Shown here: positions 11,690-22,775 of the stretch, in pieces
Numbering within the stretch: the first letter of the stretch is position 1
Layout: every line of letters starts with the position of its first letter
Assembly (NCBI GenBank): GCA_016271365.2
Contig: CM057459.1
Coordinates: 824,292,501 to 824,356,500, forward strand
Direction of reading: 5' to 3'
Source: Neoceratodus forsteri
Taxonomy: Eukaryota; Chordata; Ceratodontiformes; Ceratodontidae
Length of the DNA stretch: 64,000 nucleotides
Made by a program: the position numbers and the translations under genes
The notes under the pieces: model-generated
Seen by the model: only the letters and a program-made list of their open reading frames with translations
Database searches by the model: none
Told to the model about the DNA's origin: nothing

Positions 11690-12540
11690 CATTCTGGAAC
11701 CTGTGTGCCTATCTGCAGACAACTGTCAGCTCTGAGGAGAGGTTGCCCACCTCCAGGCTGAACTGGTAAGGACTAAGGAGGCCTCCCACCCAAGAGCATC
11801 AGTTCCACAACCACTGCCTCAGAGGTTGCCATGTGTGAAGAGCAGATGGACCACAGTAGGTTCGGAGAGGGTGAGGGTGGTGGAACAGAGGCGTAGCCCG
11901 AGTTGCGCCTCTACACAAATCATATGTCAGGCTGGAAAAATCAAGGTTCCTCTATGATGACACCTTCATTGGAGACCAAGAAGAATGCTGGGACATCCAC
12001 AAGGAGACCCACAAAAGAGTGGCAAGGGACACCACAGGGGAAAGAAACAGCTTCTGATGGGACTCAATTGTTAGGGGTATGACCTGGGGAAGGGAGAGGA
12101 GAGGAGTAAGGTGCCTGCCTGGTGCCATGGCTTGGAGGGACAGGAGCGAATCCTCAGGATTGCAGAAGCAGCATCACAGGAGAGAAATATCATGTCCACC
12201 TGGGACAAATGACCTACTGAGCATGAGATCAGTGCAGTGCAGGATGAATTCAGTGGAGTTGGGAGGGCCTGAGACAGGTAGCAAGCATGGTAACCTTCTC
12301 AGAGGTGCTGCCAGTCTATGGCAGGGGTGAGGCTAGGTACTGCCCACCATGCATTTAATGAATGGTTGCAAAACTGGTGCAGAGCACAGGGTTTTAGCTT
12401 CATTGGGGACTGGGGTCCACCTGAGAGATGAAGGTCTATACTGGCATGAAGGTCTGCATCTGTCCAGGAAGGAAACACGCTCCTAGGTGACAGGTTTAAA
12501 GGCTTCCTTGGCAAGCTTTTAAACCTAGCCAAGGGGAGGT
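11690..12540 (+). pseudogene. CR1 copy A ORF1, esterase-type (broken)
   Basis: In pieces across three frames: a heptad-like EVAHLQAELVR near 11,730, the block GTNDLLSM near 12,205, HHAFNEWLQNWCRAQGFSFI near 12,350 and EGLHLSRKET near 12,455, followed by GFLGKLLNLA. The GTND block and the D/E-G-L-H block match blocks III and V of SGNH hydrolases, known from ORF1 proteins of CR1-group LINEs such as zebrafish ZfL2. Copy B shows block I (GDSIVR) as well. The ORF1 product is thought to act in the ribonucleoprotein, possibly with membranes or lipids. Multiple frameshifts; not functional. Confidence 0.75.
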
Positions 12541-12699
12541 GCTGATAGGAAACAGGAAAGTTTAGCCTCCCCACAAAACATGGCAGGTAGTAGGGTAAAC
12601 ACTGAGGTACAGAGCTTGACAGAGGGCAGGACAGGGGTAAATGGAAAAATGGACAAGGGCAATAAGAGCAGGGATGGGGTAAAAAGGATAAAGCCAACA

Positions 12700-15436
12700 T
12701 TAAATGGAAGGCAATGAGTACCAATGCCGTAGTCTTGAAACAAGCTCAGAGCTAGTAGCCCTGATGGAAGAGAACACTTGGATATTGTGGCAGTCACAGA
12801 AACATGGTACATGGAGAACCATGACTGGGATGTCAACATACCAGGGTACACAATCTACAGAAGGGACAGGGAGGGTAAAGAGGAGGTGGAGTAGCTCTCT
12901 ACATAAGGGAAGAGATCAAAGCTACAGGACTAAAAAGTAAGAGGAGTACAAGAGGAACTCTGGGTCACCTTGGAGACAGGAATGGCATCACAATCCGCAC
13001 AGGGTTTGTATACAGACCCCGTCTCAAGGGAGAAATGGACAAGAAAATGATAGAGGGCATTCACAAAATGGCCGAAAAAGGGGAGATACTGTTGATGGGG
13101 GACCTGAATATGCCAGATGTTAACTGGGCGACATGGACTGCAGCCACATCCAAGAGCAGGGTCATTCTTGATGCTCTACAGGGAGCATGCCTTAGACAGC
13201 TAGTGGTGGAACCCACTCAGGAGGGAGCAATATTAGACCTGGTACTCTCAAATGGAGAGAGGATCACAAACTTAGAAGTCAGTAGACATCTGGGAACAAG
13301 TGACCACTGCACAGTGTGCTTCACAATAAACACAACCATTGAGACAAGCCATACAAAGACAAGGATACTGGACTTTAGAAGGGCTGACTTTGGCATAATG
13401 GGTGAATACCTGAGGAATGCATTAGCAAATGGCCAGAAAGGAGGGGTGGAAGAACAATGGAGAAAAATCAAAACTGCCATCATGGAGGCAAAGCCTTTGT
13501 GTAAACAAATAAAAAAACAAAATGGAATAAAAACACTATGGCTCTCAAAGAGGTGTCAGGAAGGTTAAGGAGAAAAGTCTGCATGCAAAAGTATAAGGAA
13601 TCACAGACGGAGCACGACAGGAACTGTATCAATTAAAGCAGAAAGAAGTGGGAAGGCAGTCAGAAATCAAAGGCCAAACCAAGGAAAGATAGCCAACTCA
13701 GTTAAGAAGGGGCAAAACCTTTATAGGTACATTAGGGAGCATAGAAAGTTAAGGAGGATAGTGAAGATTAATAAAGGAGAGGGGAGGTGGGCAGAGGGAG
13801 ACAGTGAAAAGGCAGAGATACTGAATGAATACTTTTGCTCAGTATTCACAAAAGAAGAAGAGGAGGAGTTACCTAAACCAAACAGTAGAAGCACTCTGGA
13901 TAGTGGGGTAGACACCAGTCCATTTACAGAAGAAAGAGTACTGAAAGAAATCCTAAAACTCAAGGTGGACAAAGCAATGGGGCCTGACGGGATTCACCCT
14001 AGAATCCTAAAAGAGTTAAGGGAGGACCTAGTGACATGACTAACCACACTTTTTAACAAATCATGGGAAGATGGGGTGGTACCTGAGGACTCGAGGAGGG
14101 CAGATGTGATTCCCCTTCACAAAAGTGGGAGCAAGGCAGAAGCAGGAAACTACAGACCTGTTAGTTTGTCCTCAGTGGTGGGGAAAATGATGGAATCACT
14201 TCTGAAAGAAAGAATTGTTGAGTACCTAGAGGCCAGCGGGGCACAGGACCCAAAGCAGCATGGATTCACAGCAGGAAGGTCCTGTCAGATGACTCTAATT
14301 GATTTTTTTGACTGGGTGACCAAAGTAATAGACCAGGGAGGGCTGTGGATATGGCCTACCTAGACTTTAGCAAGGCATTTGACACAGTCCCACACAAAAG
14401 ATTAATAATCAAGTTAGCCAGCCTGGGAGTGGGTCCCAGGGTGGTAGCCTGAGTAGCAAACTGGCTGCACAACAGGACACAGAAGGTAATAGTGAATGGA
14501 ACACATTCTGAAGAAAGTGGGGTTACTAGTGGAGTACTTCAGGGCTCAGTACTGGGTCCAGTCCTCTTTAACGTCTTTATAGGTGACATTGCAGAGGGTC
14601 TGGAAGAAAAGGTATGCCTCTTTGCGGATGACACAAAGATCTGTAACAGAGTTGATACACAAGGGGGGGTAGAAAGGATGAGAAGGGACTTGGCAAGGTT
14701 GGAGGAATGGTCAGACATATGGCAACTTGGATTCAATGCAAAGAAGTGCAAAGTAATGCACCTGGGACATAAAAATCCAGGAGACAGTACACAATAGCAG
14801 AGGAGGTACTAACGACAACAATAATGGAAAGGGATCTGGGTGTAGTCATATCAGATGACCTAAAGGTGGGTAAGCAATGTGAGAAGTCAGTAAGGAGAGC
14901 CAGGGGGATACTGGGATGCATAGGGAGGGGCATCACAAGTAGAAAAAGGGAAGTGGTTATCCCTCTATACAGACAGTTGGTGAGACCCCATCTGGAGTAC
15001 TGTGTGCAGTTTTGGAGACCTCATCTATGCAAGGACATAGACAGGATGGAAGCAGTCCAGAAGAGGGCAACTAAAATGGTGCAGGGTCTACATCAGAAAC
15101 CATATGAAGAGAGACTGAGAGAGCTTAATATGTATACCCTTGATGAAAGGAGGGACAGGGGGACATGATAGAAACTTTTATGTACCTCAAGGAATCAACA
15201 AAGTCCAGGAGGGTAGCATCTTTCAGAAAAAGAGATGTGTAAGAACAAGGGGGCACAATTTAAAGTTAGAGGGGGGATGGCTCAGTGGTAATGTGAGGAA
15301 ATTCTTTTTCATGGAGAGAGTGGTGGACGCATGGAACCGCCTTCCTGGAGAGGTTGTGGGCTCTAAAACAGTGGGGGAATTCAAACATGCATGGGACAGA
15401 CATAAGGCAATTATAGTGGAGGGTTGCAGAAAGTAG
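12700..15436 (+). pseudogene. CR1 copy A ORF2, endonuclease and reverse transcriptase (broken)
   Basis: The endonuclease part begins near 12,750 (LDIVAVTETWY, ENHDWDVNIPGY, YRRDREG, GGVALYIREEIKA) and continues as GEILLMGDLNMPDVNW and LGTSDHCTVCF, so the ETW, GD-N and SDH catalytic blocks are all readable. RT follows: KVDKAMGPDGIHPRILK, ADVIPLHKSGSKAEAGNYRP, MAYLDFSKAFDTVPHKRL, SGVLQGSVLGPVLFNVFIGD and CLFADDTKIC, the last being an intact FADD. The C-terminal part has QLVRPHLEYCVQFW and RVVDAWNRLPGEVVG. Frame 0 runs from 13,035 to about 14,340 with two stops. Shifts near 14,340 and 14,800 move it to frames 2 and 1. All catalytic residues survive, so decay is moderate. Confidence 0.9.
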
Positions 15437-15439
15437 GCT

Positions 15440-15545
15440 GTTGGTTAACTAGAATCTGAAGCTTATCCAATAGGTAGGGAAATGGGCAGACTGGATGGGC
15501 CAAGTGGTCCTTATCTGCCATCAAAGTCTATGTTTCTATGTTTCT
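15440..15545 (+). repeat. CR1 3' end with TATGTTTC octamers
   Basis: The conserved 3' block (GGGCAGACTGGATGGGCCAA, then GTCCTTATCTGCC) leads into imperfect TATGTTTC/TATTTTTC repeats. The same block recurs in 52,435-52,532 (plus) and, reversed, at 37,030-37,090 and 57,567-57,620. It is the site read by the CR1 RT when it starts copying, so these stubs derive from related elements. Confidence 0.85.
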
Positions 15546-16124
15546 ATTTTTCTATGAGTCTGCAATATACATCTAGCAGGAAATTAGAGCTGTTGGAGGG
15601 AAAAGGAGAGCTGAGTATTATTTGTGTTCACATGTCAACACGCATAGATCAAATAGCAAAATATTTTACAAAGCTACTGATAACAGGATGAAATGTTTAC
15701 TTGTCCTTGAAACATCAGATATCGTCAATGACAGATGGCAACAATGCCTGAGCCAACAAACTAAGCAGAAACAAAACGTATGTCGGTATAAAAATGTGTG
15801 TTTACCTTGAGATATATTACAAAATAACAAGGAAAGAATTTAAATAACCAAACATTCTAAGCAACATTGTTACTTTTAACAGACAGGTGGTTTATCATAT
15901 CCAATATCGATCTATATGTACATGAAGCACTTCTGGCTGTTGTATCATTATTGGGAGTGCAGAAATCAAAATGTGTTTGTCTCGACCCAGGACACATAAA
16001 GATTCAAAATAGACTTGCTCATAAAAGTGTACTTGTCCAGCCAAAAGGCAGGACAATTATAAAAAATAGACTACACTTAAATAAATCAATATCTTGCCTT
16101 GTATAGGGGTAGTCAAAAAATAAG
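15546..16124. other. Gap without recognised feature
   Basis: Frames at 15,622-15,810 and 15,867-16,106 are short and carry no domain. Nothing else seen. Confidence 0.5.
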
Positions 16125-16260
16125 ATATTTGATGATTATGATGATGATGATGATAATGATGATGATGAATATTTATTTAAATTCCTTTTTGGACTGCAGC
16201 GTGCATTTATAAAAAAAGCTCAATATTGTATTATGTAGTCATAGTCATCTCAGGAGCAGC
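16125..16260 (-). mobile_element. Possible L2-like 3' end with GAT microsatellite
   Basis: A GATGATGATGATAATGATG run at 16,129-16,172 is followed by ATTTATTTAAATTCC and GCATTTATAAAAAAAGCTC. Read on the minus strand this gives a TTTTTTTATAAATGCA block and an AAATAAATA tail. That recalls the 3' end of the L2 element at 38,405 (GCACTTTTTATAAATACA). Only the tail is visible. Confidence 0.4.
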
Positions 16261-17689
16261 AGAACAAAGGAGTGTATGAGAATAATGGGGTGATAGGCTA
16301 CAGCAGGAAAAAGAAGAGGTTCACACATTGAGAAAGAATAGTAGAGTAGATAGGTAAGCAGACATTTAAAAATCCACTAGAAAGGAATGAAGAGAGAGAT
16401 GACTCTAAAAACAAAGTGGACTGTAGAAGCAGCAGCTCAATTACATCATGTACTTTAGTCAGTTAACTCATAATAGATTTAGTCTAACAGTAAAACAAAA
16501 TCATAGAGCAGAGGAGGTTGGGCCAATTTGCATCGCACATCTATAAATTTTGTGTAGACAAATTTGCTGCTCCACTACTGAGAACAGCCATGCTATAAAA
16601 TGCTGTAAATCTTAACAGCAACATTTCAGCATCCGCTTCTCCAAACACACTTACATACTGCTGAATGTACAAATGTTAAAAAGGGCTAACTCACTACATA
16701 TAGGTCCATACATTAATTTAATCATGCAACAAACTGCAATGAGATAACAAAAAAGAAATAAATAAACACACACACACACACAAAACAGCTTTCTAAATAC
16801 ACAGGCAAAAGTCAAAAAGCATTACTTATCGTCTGAAGATATGCATGTTGCATTAGGAGCAAACTATCACAAGCTGAGTTGGACAGGAACTAATATTTTG
16901 CCTCCTCTGGGAGTGCCTTCCTCAGAGATATCTAGTATGTTAACCCTTTTTATGTTGTTTTGCATGTGCACAAGCAACATCTTGTGGTAGTAGCAGAATT
17001 GCAGAGGTGTGTCAGTGTTGGTGAATGCAGGGTATGCTTTAGTAGGTGCTTCCACCATTTCTAAATTAGCCAGCATGCTATCACTGACACAGAATTATGT
17101 AAAGTGCCACAAACTTGAAAGAATGTGCCACTACAATCAGAGACAAGGTTGTCATGTAGTGGCACAGATGACATGCCTCCTGTATGTGCCTTTCCTTTTC
17201 AAACATTTCAATAAACCTGATGGTGGCTCCTGCCGCCACCACACAATCCCAAAAGAAAGCCGACATCGGGGGTGAAATCCATGTGTCATCATGTCTTTCA
17301 ACCCCTCCCCCAGATTGTGTGGCACACTGGGAGACCACCGCAGTGTGTCACAGCTTACAGAAAGCTGACTGTGTTGGCATGTTCCTACCCCCATTGTGTG
17401 GCACATTGCAAGCCCAATCCAGTGTGCCAAACATTTATTTTATTTCACCTGTAAAGAAAGAAAATGGTCCTGCAAGGTTAATTTTTTTTTATACCTGAAA
17501 AAAAGGGAATGGTCCGTCATTGTCCGTGGTGTCCCCCACCTTCCAATGCCCTCTCTCACCCCATACTTACCTCTGGAGGTCTGGCACTGCGATCTTCGGT
17601 GGAGCCGGAACACGTCTGGACTCTTCAGAGCCGAACTGCAAAATGATGAAATGCTGTTAAGCTGTACAATGGCATAAATGGGGGTGAGT
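16261..17689. other. Anonymous sequence with CA microsatellite
   Basis: No domain-bearing frame. A CA repeat lies at 16,767-16,784. Overlapping frames on both strands between 17,009 and 17,677 are GC-richer but show no protein signature. Nothing else supported. Confidence 0.5.
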
Positions 17690-17729
17690 TAGGTGGATAT
17701 CTCAGCCATTTTTTTGAACTTTGGCTCCA

Positions 17730-18520
17730 AATTTCCAACATGGGGTTCTTGGGACCCCACTTCATGAACACATACACTGTCATCTCATTATGCTGTCCAA
17801 AAAGTAATTTCTCAGTCACTGTGTGAAGTCACCTTTTGGGATTGATTAATGGAATGACAGTGCCACTGTTCATGAGTTGGGGTCCCAAAAATCCTATGTT
17901 GCAAATTTGGTGAAAAAATACCAAAAATGACTGTTATAAACTATACATTGCATGGTTTCACACACATGCATAACATCGACAATTTTAATATTGTCACTCC
18001 AGATTTTCAGCGTTGTCATTGTTTCACACCTCCTTATGAACAGTACAGCTGTCATTTTTTACATCCTTCCTGAAATGTGTTTTTGCACATGTGGTGCACA
18101 ATGGCGCAGTCACTGTGGGAAATCAATGTTCAGGACAGATTAACAAAATCACAGTGACACTGTTCATGAGTGGAGGTCCCAAAATGCCTATGTTGAAAGT
18201 TTGGTTAAAATAAATCCCTCAAATAATTGCATTAGGGCATGCATTGCACAGTTTCTACACATGCTCGGTATTTCACAAATTTTTCATATTTTCACTCCAG
18301 ATTTTCAACATTGGCATTTGTTTACACCTCCTCATAAACAGTTCAGCTGTCACTTGTCACATCCTGCCTGAAATGTGTTTTTGTACATGTTGCGCCAAAT
18401 GGCACAGTCACTGTGCAAATCACCATTCAGCTAACGAACTGATAGTGCCACTGTTCATGAGGTGGGGTCACAAAAATCCTATGCTGAAAATTTGGAGTGA
18501 AAATACCAACAAACACCTGG
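17730..18520. repeat. About 294 bp tandem repeat, 2.4 copies, with inverted partial copy
   Basis: Direct copies start near 17,815, 18,107 and 18,402. Each carries CAGTCACTGTG, then GTGCCACTGTTCATGAG about 40 bases on, then GGGTCCCAAAAATCCTATG, and (first two) the blocks CACTCCAGATTTTCA and CCTGAAATGTGTTTTT. The third copy is cut after about 120 bases. Upstream, 17,730-17,800 holds an inverted partial copy (GGGACCCCACTTCATGAACA). This is a small satellite-like array. There is no coding content. Confidence 0.85.
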
Positions 18521-18544
18521 GGCGTTAGGGTTTCCAACAGTAAT

Positions 18545-18893
18545 GTCTCACCCTGTAGAGGCTGACAGGCATCAGTGGTGTGACTTGGATTGTCAGCCGA
18601 AATGCTCACACCATTCCACACCCACACCCACACCCACCCTGCAGCCAGTGATAGGCATTGAGGTGTGCCTTGGACTCTTCGGCCCCAAAGTTCACCCCAT
18701 TCTCCTATACTGCACCCATCTCAGCATATTTCCTTAAGGAAAGGGGTGGGCATAAGGCCTGAAGACTCCAAAGCACAATGTGAAACTTGTTGGTGTCTGC
18801 AGGGTAGGGTGAGATGAAATGGCATGAGTGTTATGGCTGACGACCCAAAGGCACACCCTAATGCCTGTCAGTCTCTGTATGGTAGGGATGGGG
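18545..18893. repeat. Four copies of a 70-100 bp unit, two direct then two inverted
   Basis: The unit has an ACCCTGCAG-like start, a GAGGCTGACAGGCAT-like block, then GTGTGCCTTGGACT and a GTCAGCC/TTCGGCC-like block. Copies at about 18,545-18,610 and 18,637-18,705 are on the plus strand. Copies at about 18,745-18,815 and 18,817-18,893 are on the minus strand. The whole forms an imperfect head-to-head palindrome with an inner CCCACA run (18,619-18,638). Confidence 0.7.
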
Positions 18894-20249
18894 ATGGTGT
18901 CAGTTTAGTTCTTCACTGCCATTCCTATTATGCATCTCTCTAACTCCTGCAGTACCAATGCCAATGCCAGCAAGACAGCAATCAGCATTGACAAATGCTT
19001 GTTTGACATTTGAATTCAGTGCAGTAAAGTGTTTGGGGAGGTGGATATGGGAATGTTGCTGTGAAGGTGTTCTACAGGTTTAAATACAAATTTTATTAAA
19101 AGTGATAGAAACAGATTTTAATGAATACATTTCCATTCCAGAGTTCACTGTGTTTAGATGTACAGTGCATTCAACAGACCAGCAAGGGAGATAACAACCA
19201 CAAAAAAGAAAAATAAACAGAGGTAATTGCAGCATTAAATACAAGCGTACACTCTGCAAGGTGTAGTCCAAGTAAATAATTCAAACAGGCTACTTGTAGC
19301 TTAATGCTTAAAAATAATAAATACAAATAACATGAGTTTGATAAATGATGAAAAGGAGATACTATTAGGTTTTCTGCTGCACTCACCAGCTTGGAACCAA
19401 GCTAGGAGAGGAGCACCTCCAGCTTTATTCTCTCAAATCCTCTTTCTTAAGCCAGACTTCTTGTATAGTGAACTGAATAAACTGTAGTAGGCAAACACCA
19501 GGATATAAAACCACAGTGCTTTGTGTAGATACAGAACTGTGTGAAAATGTAGAACCACTAGCACCCTATGTGTGGACACATGGCCACACAGGCCGTAATA
19601 TAAATTCTTACCATTTATTTATGAAAAAAACATTGTCATATAACAAAAGACCACATAGGCAGGAATTAGCACATACACCACACTGGCTCCGACAGATAAT
19701 CTGTAGCTGAAGTTTTATCAGAATGGAAAGAATTTATAGTGGACCATAACCATAACAATAATGCACCTTACCATTCTAAAAATAACTAGTGATGCATCAT
19801 ACTAAATTACAGTGTGCTCTCCCAAAAGAAATCATGCCCAGAAAACACTGGACAGGCACTATATCCTGCAACTCCTGTTCATTATGCAGACTGGCTAAAC
19901 AAAACTTAAAACCTACAGTTGCAAATCATTGTCAAATGACTAATGAAAAAGGTCTTCATTAATTAAATCTTAGTCTCTCCCTTAATGTAATGTTGTCAGA
20001 TACATACTAGTCACAAGTAATTTATCTTCTGACTAAACAGAGTCTTAATAAAAGCTTTTAAGTGAAAAACATGTTGTATCATTTTAGCACACATTATATA
20101 ATGAAACAACAGAGATGCAATCTTACCTGAGTGTTAACAGAGTCCCATGAGGCTCGTGTATCCTAAAGTGGCCAGTGTTCAGACAAGATCATGAAAGTCT
20201 TATGGCTATCTGAAGGAGGCACTTTAAAAAAGCAGTGCTTTCCATATCA
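18894..20249. other. Anonymous AT-rich sequence
   Basis: No coding frame or named element. The 3' part may be the 5' region of the Penelope-like element that follows. Confidence 0.45.
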
Positions 20250-20389
20250 TGCTATTTTAATAGACTCTAAGAAATTACAGGCAGAAGTTGAAGCAGAGTC
20301 AAGAGATTGTGAACAAGTCTGTGTTATATTTGGACCATCATGAATTTAATAATTATATGAGCAATTTGGAACTCTCAATTGAACAACAT

Positions 20390-22420
20390 GATAAAAAAAT
20401 AAATAAAAGTAGCCAAAAGAAAAAATTCCTGTGAGACAAAAGGGACTTTGTAAATGATAAAGTATTTAATTGGTTTCTTAAGAAGAAAGAGCAGCCACCA
20501 AAACCTGTATTGAAAAATAATGGAACTAATGATGTAGCCAATACTGGTACAGAATCTAATGTAGAAAGAACTGGTTCCACAATTTTTTTTAGTGGAAAGC
20601 ATACAACAAATGGTGGAGATGCAGGGATGGGACCCCAGAATTCCATTCCAGGAGAGAGTCATCCAAGGACAAGACATGGTAGAAGCAGAAGGAGATGGGG
20701 GGAAAATATCCAGACAACTGAGTGGGAAAGGTCAGAACCAATGGAGACAACAGAATCCAGAGAACAGGAGACAACAGAATTGGATACAGTCCAGATGGAA
20801 TCAAAGCAGAGGGCTGAGATGTTAATAGTGGTAAATCTACCAAAACATACACTCACATCTGCTGAATATGTAGTTTAATCTAAAGGTCTGTTCTTTATTC
20901 CTACTTTGGAAGTTTAATTCTTTTCATTGTATTGTAGACTTGTGCAAGTTTACAATACCTGGAAGCTGAATTTAAAATATATATTTGCTAAACAATCAGT
21001 TTAAATAGTGAGATACAACCAAATGTCGGAAATTTAAATTTAAAATCTACCCTTTGCTCACCAGTTGCTCTGCTGGTTTCAGCCTTTGAACAGGTGTGTG
21101 CGTGGGAGCAACATGGTTTGTTACAGGCAGACAGGCCGATATATTTTATAAGCACTACTACAGAAGAATGGCAAGCTTTGAACGATTTACATACTAACCC
21201 TAATACCACCATCAAAAAAGCTGATACAGGAAGGGGGATAGTTGTCATGGATAAATGCAAATATAAAAATTAAGTTGGGAGACAGTTAAATGATGGAACT
21301 ATGTATAAATCTTTGGTGAAAGAACCTACACCAGAGTTTAAAAGAGAAATTGACAACTTCTTGTCCATGGCTTGTGAAAGGGGTATTATTAGTGTTGAAA
21401 TCAAGAAATATTTGACTGTGGAGCATCCGATGCTGGCCAAGATTTATGTCCTGCCAAAAATACATACAAATTTAGTTGATCCCCCCGGGATGACCAATCA
21501 TGGCCAGCATTGGTACTCTAACAGAACCACTGTCAAAATGTGTTAACTCTTTTCTCAAACCAATTGTGTCACAGTTTCCTTTACATATAAGAGATTCTAT
21601 GGATATTCTGCAAACTTTACAAGGAAAACCCTTAGCCCTTACTTTTCTCTGGTCACTCTTGATGTGGAATTACTACATACAAATAGTCAACACAAGGTTA
21701 GACTGGAAGCACACAGTTCTTTTTAGAACAGCTGGGGGATATGATATGAAGTTTGTGTCATTCTGACTAAGAGTTGTGAGTTTGTTTTAAAGTGTATCAA
21801 CTAGTGCTGTGTGGAATTTTCAAATTCTGGCAAAACAGAATTTCATGGAATATTCAAAATTCTTCTGAAATTCTGTCAAATTCTACTGGAAACAGATTGG
21901 AGGAATTCCACAGCACAGAATAGTTGTGGAATGATTTTCCATGGAAAAATCACTGTTCCGCAAAATATGATTCCGCAGATCTCAATATATTCCATGGAAA
22001 TTGTTGTGGATTAATTTTCTGCAGAAAAATTACTGTTGCATGGAATATTATTCCATGGATCACTGTAGGTGGAATTCTGCAGGTGAATAAGTGAAATTCC
22101 AGCAGAAATTTCACCAGCAGAATGACCATTTTGCAGTTATTCTGCTGGCGGAATTCCGCATTCCACACAGCACTAGAAGCAACTTCATTTTATTAGGCTA
22201 AGCATTTCCTACAACTCCAGAAAATGGCTATGGGGGTATCTTTATTCCCATCCTATGTGAATTTACAGTATACCTGTGGCTATGGGAAATTACCACAATA
22301 CAAGCTCCCCATTTGAATCCCTTTTTCAGATATGTTGAGCTTTATTGGAGATTTATGGATGATTTATTCATGATATGGAAGGGAAGGATGACAGCATGCA
22401 GAATGAGAGCTCATCTGTAC
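20390..22420 (+). pseudogene. Penelope-like ORF with reverse transcriptase (broken)
   Basis: In order: KFLxDKRDF near 20,425 (a stop sits in this block), VNLPKHTLTSAEY then SKGLFFIPT near 20,830-20,900, a decayed linker, then NPNTTIKKADTGRGIVVMDK near 21,195-21,255, IYVLPKIHTN at about 21,440, IGTLTEPLSKCVNSFLKPIV at 21,503 and a motif A region at about 21,640-21,670 that reads FLWSLLM then YIQIVNT, without its Asp. After the MITE it resumes with NPFFRYVELYWRFMDDLFMIW near 22,320-22,375. FMDD is the motif C box with both Asp. The KxDKGGxIVVMD and LPKIHK blocks are signatures of PLE RTs, not of LINEs. Stops and shifts are frequent. Confidence 0.85.
21801..22175. mobile_element. hAT-like MITE inside the Penelope-like RT
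   Basis: Perfect 17 bp terminal inverted repeats: CTAGTGCTGTGTGGAAT at 21,801 and its reverse complement ending at 22,175. The flanking 8-mers GTATCAAC and GAAGCAAC agree at 6 of 8 positions if the repeat starts at TAG. The inside is made of GGAATTTC/TGGAAT-like motifs and holds no protein. It splits the PLE RT before motif C, so it arrived after the PLE. Confidence 0.75.
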
Positions 22421-22735
22421 TGAACATGCTGCTAGCTGGGATGTTGATCATGCAACCTTTAAAATGAACTTCAAAGCTAAATTTAATTGTGTATATGCTG
22501 AGGGCTGTTGTACCAAACACAGAAGGATATTAATAAGATGAATGCTAACATAGTGAAACTGGAGGTTGTGTCTACCATACAGAAATGTATTAAATTTAGC
22601 TGGGTGAAAGGGCAGATAAAATAGACTATACAGTGGAGTCAGCCACAATGCAATGCAATAACTTGCCGTAAGTGACATGCCTAAAATACTGCATAACAAA
22701 AGGGAGTAATTGACATTGAATTACACCATTACCTG

Positions 22736-22775
22736 CAGAATGCTGCAGCATTTCATAATATACTGCAGCATTCTG
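22736..22775. repeat. 13 bp perfect inverted repeat
   Basis: CAGAATGCTGCAG at 22,736-22,748 and CTGCAGCATTCTG at 22,763-22,775, with a 14-base loop. It could be part of a small unlisted DNA transposon. Confidence 0.75.

Larger units (their letters stand above)
11650..15545 (+). mobile_element. CR1-type LINE, copy A, two ORFs
   Basis: A CR1-group non-LTR retrotransposon on the plus strand, about 3.9 kb. It holds an ORF1 with SGNH-esterase traces (11,690-12,540), an ORF2 with endonuclease and RT (12,700-15,436), and a 3' end of the CR1 kind: a conserved GCAGACTGGATGGGCC block, CCTTATCTGCC, then a short array of TATGTTTC octamers. It is the best preserved CR1 of the window and serves as reference for copy B and the small CR1 stubs. 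The 5' limit is set by the first recognisable ORF1 residues. No target duplication was found, which is usual for CR1. Confidence 0.9.
20250..22620 (+). mobile_element. Penelope-like retroelement, decayed
   Basis: A Penelope-like element (PLE) on the plus strand, identified by its RT and by the conserved N-terminal part of its single ORF. A MITE of 375 bp interrupts it at 21,801. The GIY-YIG endonuclease that PLEs of the Penelope/Neptune type carry at the C-terminus was not found. Its expected place after 22,620 holds sequence that I cannot relate to it, so the 3' part is lost or unreadable. The terminal pseudo-LTRs were not found. Confidence 0.8.

Noticed and set aside
18600..18640. CCCACA-rich run as a possible telomere-like repeat or CRISPR-like array
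   Set aside because: Only about four short units inside a larger dispersed unit; no spacers, and a eukaryotic context.
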